From positions 1 to 12,180 of the forward strand of contig JAFYAD010000298.1 of NCBI GenBank assembly GCA_017540915.1: a DNA stretch of 12,180 nucleotides, read 5' to 3'. This DNA is from Lachnospiraceae bacterium. GTDB taxonomy: Bacteria > Bacillota_A > Clostridia > Lachnospirales > Lachnospiraceae. A program made the position numbers and the translations under genes. The notes under the pieces were generated by a model that was not told the origin of the DNA, searched no databases, and saw nothing but the letters and a program-made list of their open reading frames with translations. This document shows positions 7,031 to 12,180 of the stretch, in pieces. The stretch's first letter is position 1; the number at the start of each line of letters is the position of its first letter.

Positions 7031-7050
7031 CCAAAAGGTCAAAATGTCAA
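7022..7050 (-). promoter_or_regulatory. Sigma-A promoter of the pfp-SGNH-pap-surE operon
   Basis: On the minus strand a perfect TTGACA (7045-7050) is followed by 17 nt and TACATT (7022-7027, four of six consensus bases). The pfp start codon is about 60 nt downstream of the -10. The -10 lies within one arm of an inverted repeat. Confidence 0.75.
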
Positions 7051-7084
7051 GAAAATATGAGCTTTTCGACCATTTCGCCAAAGC

Positions 7085-7960
7085 CTAACCTTTGGTGGGA
7101 TTGACATGTACCATCACATGTTTTACCTTCGGAAATTCTTTTTCCAGAACATCATGTACATGCTCAGCGATGTCGTGTCCTGCTCCCACAGTGAGATTCC
7201 GGTCTACCTCTATTTCAAGATCAACATACACTTTGGATCCGAACATGCGCGACTGCACTACATCCACAGCTTCCACCCCGTCCTGATGCGACACAAGCTC
7301 CGTAATCTGTCTGTCGAAATCCGGTCCGCAGGAGGTATCCATCATTTTAGCAATGGCATCCTTCAGTATGTCGTAAGAGACCTTCAGGATAAAAACACAT
7401 ATCACCACACTCGCCACCGGATCCATCACAGGAAAACCGAACAGAGCGAACAGTATTCCCACCAGGGAGCATACCGATGAGAGCGCATCGGATCTGTGAT
7501 GCCACGCATCAGCCTTGAATACCGGTGAATCTATAACCTTAGCGTAATGCATTGTATATTGAAACATCAATTCCTTCATTATGATGGATACCGCCGCAGC
7601 CACTGCAGCTATCTGTCCCGGCACAGTCAGTTCTGAATATGAACCGCTGAAGATCTTTTCCAGACCGCTCTTTCCCATGCCCAGTCCGGTGATCAACAGC
7701 ACCGCTCCAAGACATAGAGAAGCCACGCATTCAACTCTCTCATGACCGTAGGGATGCTCTTTATCCGCAGGCTGTTTGGAAAGTCTTAACCCCACAAAAG
7801 CGATAAACGTGGCAAAAACATCAGACATGGAATGCACCGCATCCGATATCATGGCGCCGGATTTTCCGTATATTCCCGCAAAAAGCTTAAATGCAGTCAG
7901 CAATATGTTTCCGAACACTCCGGCAAATGTTATCCTGAATACAATCTTTTCTTCGTTCAT
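7085..7960 (-). CDS. Cation diffusion facilitator (CDF) metal exporter
   Basis: CDF transporters export divalent metal ions (Zn, Cd, Fe, Mn, Co) by proton antiport as membrane dimers. The 291-residue protein has the usual six hydrophobic segments and a cytoplasmic C-terminal domain (about 210-291). The transport site is visible: DAVHSMSD in helix 2 (H43, D47) and DAWHHRSD in helix 5 (H154, D158), an HDHD set that in other CDFs goes with zinc preference. The loop motif KEHPYGHERVE (67-77) is conserved. The C-terminal domain carries several histidines (HDIAEHVHD, HVMVHVN). I chose ATG at 7960, with GGG 7 nt upstream, over the in-frame GTG at 7972, whose upstream sequence is a palindrome rather than a binding site. 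A MerR-like palindromic promoter precedes it. The metal is inferred. Confidence 0.92.
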   Translation of the reverse strand: MNEEKIVFRITFAGVFGNILLTAFKLFAGIYGKSGAMISDAVHSMSDVFATFIAFVGLRLSKQPADKEHPYGHERVECVASLCLGAVLLITGLGMGKSGLEKIFSGSYSELTVPGQIAAVAAAVSIIMKELMFQYTMHYAKVIDSPVFKADAWHHRSDALSSVCSLVGILFALFGFPVMDPVASVVICVFILKVSYDILKDAIAKMMDTSCGPDFDRQITELVSHQDGVEAVDVVQSRMFGSKVYVDLEIEVDRNLTVGAGHDIAEHVHDVLEKEFPKVKHVMVHVNPTKG

Positions 7961-7978
7961 AACTATTCCCACAATGCA

Positions 7979-8009
7979 ATCAGACCGGGGGATATTATCC
8001 CCCGGTCAA
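7979..8009 (-). promoter_or_regulatory. Palindromic, MerR-type candidate promoter of the CDF gene
   Basis: A perfect 25-nt palindrome (12-bp arms 7983-7994 and 7996-8007, GACCGGGGGATA and its complement) sits just before the CDF gene. On the minus strand TTGACC (8004-8009) and TCTGAT (7979-7984, four of six -10 bases) flank it with a 19-nt spacer. This is the arrangement of MerR-family metal promoters such as that of zntA. A second reading is CCGACA (8017-8022), 17 nt, GATAAT (7994-7999), with the palindrome covering the -10 as a repressor operator. A terminator for the gene ending at 8032 is less likely because no T-run follows on the minus strand. Confidence 0.55.
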
Positions 8010-8031
8010 AATATTCTGTCGGCTGCGTCCA

Positions 8032-8919
8032 TCAGCCCTTGAAATCTATAAATGTTCCCACACTGCGCTCTTCCTCGGTGCGAACCCGCTCCGACGCGCT
8101 GTTATATGAGTAGCTCTGTACCTTGGACAGAAGATCTTCCACTGAATCAGCATCAATCTTTACGTATTCACGATCGTCGGTCTTTACTCCGGTCTCGTCC
8201 TCCCCGTCTTCCGCAAGTTTATCGGTCTTTGCTTTTCTGTCTGCCCTGGCTTTCTCAATGCGCTCCTCCATGGCTTTTTTCTCTGCAGCCTTGTGTTCTT
8301 TGGCTTTGAGTTGTTTCTTCTCGGCTGCTTTTTTCTCGATACGCTTTCTCTGAAGCTCCTGAGATTTATCCACCGTTGCAAAAAACGACTCCTTGCCGTT
8401 CTCGTCCACAGACATACCAAAGTTCTTGATGGCAGCGCCGCTTCCGGACAACGAGTTTTTGAGATCATTAAGCTTAGTCTGTGACATCTCAATGATGCCC
8501 TCGTATTTCTTGCGGAAGGACTCGTCTGTCGCCATACGCTCCAGCTTTTCCTCGTCTATCAGCACCACCGTCTTATTGGCATTACCGTAAGCTGCTGCGT
8601 TCTGGGCAACCTTCCCCTTCATATCACTGCTGACAGCTATAAACTCCATGTTATGGAACTTTGATTTCAGCTTGTCATAGTAATCCTTTGCAGCATCCGA
8701 AAGCTTTACGTCACCTATGGCATTACCGTACTCCGTGTTCCTCGGCACCATAGAACCCGCAGCATCGATGGGAGACCACGGTTTGGTCTCAACCTTTGAG
8801 GCGGATGACTTATCAGCCCTTGTCTGCTCTGCTGCTCCGGCGCCTTCTGTCCTCCCCTGTTTCAGATCCCATGTTTTGTTTATCTGCTGATACGCAGACA
8901 CTCCACCTATACCTGTCAT
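8032..8919 (-). CDS. Uncharacterised lysine-rich coiled-coil protein (possibly DUF6033)
   Basis: The 295-residue protein has no signal peptide or membrane segment. It begins MTGIGGVSAYQQINKT, followed by a Ser/Ala/Gln-rich stretch to about residue 60. A compact region follows (about 75-185: DYYDKLKSKF, EFIAVSSDMKGKV, VVLIDEEKLERMATDE). Then comes a strongly charged lysine/glutamate coiled coil (about 186-238, repeated KKAAEKK-type units) and an acidic tail ending GTFIDFKG. It resembles a family from Lachnospiraceae that I recall as DUF6033; that name is from memory. The start at 8919 has GGAGG 8 nt upstream; an in-frame ATG at 8934 would overlap that site. A near-consensus sigma-D promoter (8997-9024) implies expression with late flagellar genes, so a motility-linked role is inferred. 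It is not in an operon with the CDF gene if the promoter at 7979-8009 is real. Confidence 0.85.
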   Translation of the reverse strand: MTGIGGVSAYQQINKTWDLKQGRTEGAGAAEQTRADKSSASKVETKPWSPIDAAGSMVPRNTEYGNAIGDVKLSDAAKDYYDKLKSKFHNMEFIAVSSDMKGKVAQNAAAYGNANKTVVLIDEEKLERMATDESFRKKYEGIIEMSQTKLNDLKNSLSGSGAAIKNFGMSVDENGKESFFATVDKSQELQRKRIEKKAAEKKQLKAKEHKAAEKKAMEERIEKARADRKAKTDKLAEDGEDETGVKTDDREYVKIDADSVEDLLSKVQSYSYNSASERVRTEEERSVGTFIDFKG

Positions 8920-8996
8920 ATTCCCCACCTCCATGTTTGGTCCATACTGTTGAAATCCGTTTCAAGTGACATACAGTCAATTACACTTCATCCTGT

Positions 8997-9024
8997 ATAT
9001 CGGAATACAACATGCAATACTTTA
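8997..9024 (-). promoter_or_regulatory. Sigma-D (flagellar sigma factor) promoter
   Basis: On the minus strand TAAA (9021-9024), a 16-nt spacer and TCCGATAT (8997-9004) match the SigD/FliA consensus TAAA-N14-16-GCCGATAT at 11 of 12 positions. The transcript would start near 8990, leaving a leader of about 70 nt before the start codon at 8919. No comparably good sigma-A promoter is seen in the same stretch. Confidence 0.7.
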
Positions 9025-9104
9025 CACCCGTGTAGATTTTTTCGCACATTCATCACTGGATGTCATAATACTATTATTTGGGTCAAACAGGTGCATTTTT
9101 TCCA

Positions 9105-9158
9105 AAAATATTTAAAAAAAATATTTTCTGTTCACATTTTTTTCTTTTCTGCTATAAT
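9105..9158 (+). promoter_or_regulatory. sulP promoter with AT-rich upstream inverted repeat
   Basis: TTCACA (9131-9136, five of six -35 bases), a 16-nt spacer and a perfect TATAAT (9153-9158) form the promoter. Just upstream, AAAATATTT (9105-9113) and AAATATTTT (9119-9127) are exact inverted copies across five As. This pure A/T block immediately before the -35 looks like an UP element for the RNA polymerase alpha subunit. The start codon at 9196 lies 37 nt after the -10. Confidence 0.75.
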
Positions 9159-9195
9159 GAGTGCCGCTAAAAATCTGAAAACAAAGAGGTTCAAT

Positions 9196-10839
9196 ATGAA
9201 ACAGGACAAATTAAAACCAATGCTGTTCTCCGTCATCAAACAGTATGACGGTAAAAAATTCCTAACTGACTTTATCTCAGGCATTATCGTCGCCATAATT
9301 GCGCTGCCCCTTTCCATAGCGTTAGCTCTGGCATCGGGTGTATCACCGGAACAGGGTATTTATACCGCTATCGTCGCAGGCTTCATCATCTCTTTTCTGG
9401 GCGGCAGCAGAGTTCAGATAGCAGGTCCCACAGCAGCCTTTGCCACCATAGTGGCAGGTATCGTAGCCAAAAGCGGCATGGACGCGCTGGTGCTGGCGAC
9501 TATCATGGCAGGTCTTATCCTGATATTGATGGGTATCTTCAGACTGGGATCCCTGATAAAGTTCATCCCCTACACCATCACCACCGGCTTCACCGCCGGT
9601 ATCGCCGTGACCATCCTCATCGGACAGATCAAGGATTTCCTGGGACTGACCTATCCGGACGGCACCGTCACCATAGAGACCATGGAAAAAATGCGAGCCA
9701 TAGTAAGCAACATCTCAACGATCAATGTCCAGGCTCTCATAGTAGGTCTCGTTTGCCTTGCGATACTGATACTGTGGCCCTTCCTGACGGAAAAAATACC
9801 TGCATCTCTCATTGCTGTAATAGTCAGCATATTCATGGTAAAGCTGCTGAATATGAACGTCAACACCATAGGAGACCTGTATACTATCAGTAACTCCCTT
9901 CCGGTTCCGAAGCTTCCGGCAATATCCGTTGATGCCATCATAAAAGTGGCTCCGGACGCTTTCACCATTGCGATCCTGGCAGCCATAGAGTCTCTGCTGT
10001 CCTGCGTTGTGGCCGACAGTATGATCAACTCCCACCACCGTTCCAACATGGAACTCATCGCACAGGGTCTCGGTAACATCGGCTCTGCGCTCTTCGGAGG
10101 GATTCCGGCCACCGGAGCCATCGCAAGGACTGCTGCCAACATCAAAAACGGCGGACGTTCACCAATAGCCGGCATGGTACACGCGCTGGTGCTGGTACTG
10201 GTGCTGGTACTGCTGATGCCCTACGCCGCCCTCATTCCAATGCCCGCCATCGCTGCCATACTGTTCATGGTAGCATATAACATGTGCCAGTGGAGACCTT
10301 TTGTCCATTTGTGCAAAACAGCACCAAAGAGCGATATTATCGTCCTGGTGCTGACATTTGTACTGACTGTGGTATTTGATCTGGTAGTTGCCATCGAGAT
10401 CGGCATGATACTCGCCTGCGTTCTGTTCATGAAGCGCATGAGCGAGGAATCAGGTGTCAAAGGCTGGAAATATTACGATCCGGAAGAAGATCCCGACGGC
10501 ATGGAACTTAAAGAAGTGCCAAAACACGTCCGTGTCTTCGAGATCTCCGGTCCCATGTTCTTCGGTGATGCCGATCAGCTCGCCGACGTTAATTTCAAGG
10601 ATTTCACCAAGGTCATCATTATCAGGATGAGAGGTGTACCTGCCCTCGATGCCACCGCAATGCATTCCATGGAGGCACTGTATGAAAAGTGTTCAAAGAG
10701 AAATGTACAGCTGGTCTTCTCTCATGTTAATGAACAGCCTTTCCGCACTATGGAAAAGAGCGGTTTTGTCGATCTGGTGGGCAGGGACAATTTCCGTCCG
10801 CATATAGATGACGCTATTGCATGGGCTTCTAAGCTATAA
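9196..10839 (+). CDS. SulP-family anion transporter with STAS domain
   Basis: SulP proteins carry sulfate, bicarbonate or other anions across the inner membrane. The 547-residue protein has a hydrophobic transport domain (about 25-420). It includes the family start region DFISGIIVAIIALPLSIALA (25-44), the pseudo-repeat motif GGSRVQIAGPTAAFA (69-83), and SALFGGIPATGAIARTA near helix 10. The C-terminal STAS domain (about 444-547, HVRVFEISGP...) contains LDATAMHSMEAL, the usual STAS phosphorylation/nucleotide-binding loop region. The start at 9196 is chosen because AGAGG lies 7 nt upstream; the earlier in-frame ATG at 9158 overlaps the -10 box. Substrate cannot be read from the sequence: sulfate permease and BicA-type bicarbonate carriers share these features. 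Its 3' end overlaps the convergent copper ATPase by 11 bp. Confidence 0.92.
   Translation: MKQDKLKPMLFSVIKQYDGKKFLTDFISGIIVAIIALPLSIALALASGVSPEQGIYTAIVAGFIISFLGGSRVQIAGPTAAFATIVAGIVAKSGMDALVLATIMAGLILILMGIFRLGSLIKFIPYTITTGFTAGIAVTILIGQIKDFLGLTYPDGTVTIETMEKMRAIVSNISTINVQALIVGLVCLAILILWPFLTEKIPASLIAVIVSIFMVKLLNMNVNTIGDLYTISNSLPVPKLPAISVDAIIKVAPDAFTIAILAAIESLLSCVVADSMINSHHRSNMELIAQGLGNIGSALFGGIPATGAIARTAANIKNGGRSPIAGMVHALVLVLVLVLLMPYAALIPMPAIAAILFMVAYNMCQWRPFVHLCKTAPKSDIIVLVLTFVLTVVFDLVVAIEIGMILACVLFMKRMSEESGVKGWKYYDPEEDPDGMELKEVPKHVRVFEISGPMFFGDADQLADVNFKDFTKVIIIRMRGVPALDATAMHSMEALYEKCSKRNVQLVFSHVNEQPFRTMEKSGFVDLVGRDNFRPHIDDAIAWASKL
10186..10209 (+). repeat. In-frame 12-bp tandem repeat inside sulP
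   Basis: Two perfect copies of CTGGTGCTGGTA (10186-10197, 10198-10209), followed by CTGCTG, encode an alternating Leu-Val run in a membrane helix. The 12-bp unit keeps the frame, so slippage would add or remove four residues. Confidence 0.8.
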
Positions 10840-11035
10840 TACCTGCATAAGTGTATCCTGCTTCCTCTACGGCAGCCCTTATAGCACCCTCATCAACAGC
10901 TTTGGATGTTTCGATGGTGACAGTATTGTCATTATGGGACGCAACAGCGCTCTCAATACCGTCGATTGCCTCCAGAGCTTTTTTTACATGAGCCTCACAG
11001 TGCTCGCACATCATTCCGTTTACATTGATCTTCAT
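10829..11035 (-). CDS. Embedded HMA domain, possibly also made as a free CopZ-like copper chaperone
   Basis: The last 68 residues of the copper ATPase frame form one complete heavy-metal-associated domain: GMMCEHCEAHVKKALEAI (7-24) holds the CxxC copper site (C10, C13), and the length equals that of free-standing CopZ chaperones. The internal ATG at 11035 has AAGGAG with 9 nt spacing, as good as any start in the window. A promoter-like TTGAAG-N16-TATTAT lies upstream (11079-11106). A CopZ carries Cu(I) through the cytoplasm to the ATPase. Separate production is inferred. The alternative is that the domain exists only as the C-terminal part of CopA, a layout known in clostridial copper ATPases. 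Confidence 0.5.
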   Translation of the reverse strand: MKINVNGMMCEHCEAHVKKALEAIDGIESAVASHNDNTVTIETSKAVDEGAIRAAVEEAGYTYAGIIA

Positions 11036-12180
11036 TGTACCTGTCTCCTTTTCTTTGATATGATCGTTTTTCGTGTTTATAATAGCACATTTTACCGGAT
11101 CTTCAACGATCCGGTCTTTTCTATTGTCGTAGGGTTTGATGCCGTTTAAGCGCAGCGCATTGGATACCACACAAAAGCTTGACAGCCCCATGGCAGCAGC
11201 TCCGAACACAGGATTAAGCTTCCATCCGAAGGCTGCTATGTAACAGCCTGCGGCAAGGGGTATTCCCAGAACATTGTAAAAAAATGCCCAGAACAGATTT
11301 TCATGGATATTTCTCAGGGTTCTTTTCGATATCCTGATGGCTGCGGCCACATCCCTTATGCTGCTCTTCATCAATACTACATCAGCCGCATCCATGGCTA
11401 TGTCCGTTCCGGCTCCTATTGCTATTCCGAGATCTGCGGATGTCAGCGCCGGAGCGTCATTGATACCGTCGCCTACCATAGCGACCCTGCCGTGTTCCCT
11501 GAGCTGTCGTATGACCGCTTCCTTACCATCCGGTCTTACCGAGGCTATCACCTCATCCACACCGGCCTGCGACGCTATGGCGCCTGCGGTGATCTCATTA
11601 TCCCCCGTCAGCATCACCACATGGATACCCATGCTCTTAAGTTCGGCAACAGCCTCAGCAGAATCCTCTTTTATGACATCCGAAACGGCTATTATACCGA
11701 GAAGTTTCTCTTCTGTCTCAAAATAAACAGGGGTTTTTCCTTCCGACGCAAGCGCCTTAGCCCTGCGTTTCATGGCATCGTCCGGTCCCACTGAAACGCT
11801 CTCAATATACCTTAAATTCCCTCCGAACACAAGCCTTCCTTCAAGCTTCGCCTGAAGTCCGTTTCCCGATAGTGCAGCAAAGTCCGCAGTATCCGGACAT
11901 GTTATATTCTGTGAAACCGCGTATCTCGTCACGGCCTTTGAGATTGGATGTTCACTCTTTGATTCAAGCGCATACGCAGTCTTCAAAAGCTCGTCCTCAG
12001 AGACTCCGGATGCCGGTGCAATATCCGTTACCGTCATCTCTCCTGTGGTGACTGTCCCGGTCTTATCCAATGCCACTATCTGCGTTTTACCGGCCTGTTC
12101 CAGAGATGCCGCAGTCTTAAACAGAATACCGTTTTTAGCGGCAACACCGTTACCCACCATAATGGCCACGGGGGTTGCAA
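10829..12180 (-). CDS. copA: Cu(I)-exporting P1B-type ATPase CopA with C-terminal HMA domain (5' part beyond window)
   Basis: CopA pumps Cu(I) out of the cytoplasm using ATP. The frame is open at the right edge, so the N-terminus and the CPC membrane motif are not seen. Present, in order: ATPVAIMVGNG at the edge, DKTGT phosphorylation site (Asp codon at 12065-12067), SEHPISKAV (the HP nucleotide-binding motif), MLTGDN, and VGDGINDAPAL. The last two membrane helices carry FYN (helix 7) and MGLSS (helix 8), the established signature of copper-specific P1B-1 ATPases. After helix 8 (NALRLNGIKPYD) comes a charged linker of about 34 residues, then a full HMA domain with GMMCEHC. The linker DNA contains a hairpin, promoter-like boxes and a ribosome binding site, so it looks like a former intergenic region read in frame. 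The stop overlaps sulP by 11 bp, tail to tail. Confidence 0.94.
   Translation of the reverse strand, partial: ATPVAIMVGNGVAAKNGILFKTAASLEQAGKTQIVALDKTGTVTTGEMTVTDIAPASGVSEDELLKTAYALESKSEHPISKAVTRYAVSQNITCPDTADFAALSGNGLQAKLEGRLVFGGNLRYIESVSVGPDDAMKRRAKALASEGKTPVYFETEEKLLGIIAVSDVIKEDSAEAVAELKSMGIHVVMLTGDNEITAGAIASQAGVDEVIASVRPDGKEAVIRQLREHGRVAMVGDGINDAPALTSADLGIAIGAGTDIAMDAADVVLMKSSIRDVAAAIRISKRTLRNIHENLFWAFFYNVLGIPLAAGCYIAAFGWKLNPVFGAAAMGLSSFCVVSNALRLNGIKPYDNRKDRIVEDPVKCAIINTKNDHIKEKETGTMKINVNGMMCEHCEAHVKKALEAIDGIESAVASHNDNTVTIETSKAVDEGAIRAAVEEAGYTYAGIIA
11079..11106 (-). promoter_or_regulatory. Possible internal promoter for the embedded copZ-like start
   Basis: Within the copA linker, on the minus strand, TTGAAG (11101-11106, four of six) and TATTAT (11079-11084, five of six) are 16 nt apart. 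The embedded ATG at 11035 is 43 nt past the -10. The -35 overlaps the loop and stem of a GATCCGGT hairpin. Matches at this level can occur by chance. Confidence 0.35.
11094..11121 (+). terminator. Candidate terminator of the sulP transcript, inside antisense copA
   Basis: ACCGGATC (11094-11101) pairs perfectly with GATCCGGT (11108-11115) over a 6-nt loop and is followed on the plus strand by CTTTTC. No hairpin with a T-run is seen nearer the sulP stop, so the sulP message may run about 270 nt antisense to the copA 3' end. On the minus strand the stem is followed by As, so it should not stop copA. Confidence 0.5.

Noticed and set aside
7078..7095. CCAAAG/CTTTGG hairpin over the CDF stop codon
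   Set aside because: Only six base pairs with no following T-run; likely chance.
7983..8007. Palindrome as a simple intrinsic terminator of the lysine-rich gene
   Set aside because: The minus strand continues CTGATTGCATT without a T-run, and the position between -35 and -10-like boxes fits an operator better; not fully excluded.
8950..9195. N-terminal extension of the SulP frame to an upstream ATG at 8950 or 9158
   Set aside because: The extension runs through the promoter (-10 at 9153-9158) and AT-rich repeat and has no ribosome binding site; the ATG at 9196 has AGAGG and gives the usual family N-terminus.
9651..10175. 174-codon open frame on the minus strand opposite sulP
   Set aside because: It mirrors the SulP membrane-helix codons (Met/Ala-rich shadow) and has no ribosome binding site.
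1..12180. CRISPR arrays, insertion sequences, phage or toxin-antitoxin genes
   Set aside because: No regularly spaced repeats, transposase-like frames or paired small toxin-type genes were found on reading both strands.

Overview
The window reads as a stretch of chromosome from an anaerobic Clostridia bacterium, most likely a motile member of the Lachnospiraceae. The basis is the RecJ and SurE sequence style, a pyrophosphate-type phosphofructokinase, a two-domain PPK2 kinase, strong GGAGG-type ribosome binding sites, a tRNA without an encoded CCA, and a lysine-rich protein that resembles a family I associate with Lachnospiraceae. The family assignment is inference. There are no insertion sequences, CRISPR arrays, phage genes or integrases. 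Most genes lie on the minus strand; only the tRNA-Leu and a SulP transporter are on the plus strand.

Layout, left to right. The 5' three-fifths or so of recJ (minus) runs off the left edge. Next is a minus-strand pair read from the tRNA side: a PilZ (c-di-GMP receptor) protein and a coupled 76-residue helical protein, closed by a strong hairpin terminator at 1238-1271. A tRNA-Leu(CAG) follows on the plus strand with its own consensus promoter and a terminator that works on paper in both directions. A four-gene minus-strand operon fills 2488-6960: PPi-type phosphofructokinase, membrane-anchored SGNH hydrolase, polyphosphate:AMP phosphotransferase (two PPK2 domains), SurE nucleotidase. Upstream of it are a cation diffusion facilitator (CDF) with a MerR-like palindromic promoter, then an uncharacterised lysine-rich protein with a near-consensus sigma-D (flagellar sigma factor) promoter. 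A divergent SulP/STAS anion transporter is on the plus strand. Last comes the 3' part of a copper P-type ATPase (minus), whose C-terminal HMA domain carries its own ribosome binding site and ATG, so it could also be made as a free CopZ-like chaperone.

How the genes may work together. The four-gene operon joins three enzymes that handle phosphoanhydride or nucleotide phosphate: PPi into glycolysis, polyphosphate onto AMP, and nucleotide (in E. coli also short polyphosphate) hydrolysis. An energy- or phosphate-salvage role is a reasonable inference. The PilZ pair and the sigma-D-promoted lysine-rich protein point to a motility and c-di-GMP layer in this otherwise housekeeping region. The CDF exporter and the copper ATPase/CopZ unit are metal-handling genes with distinctive regulatory DNA. 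The points most worth following are the sigma-D promoter before an unknown gene, the palindrome between the CDF promoter elements, and the embedded copZ-like start inside copA.
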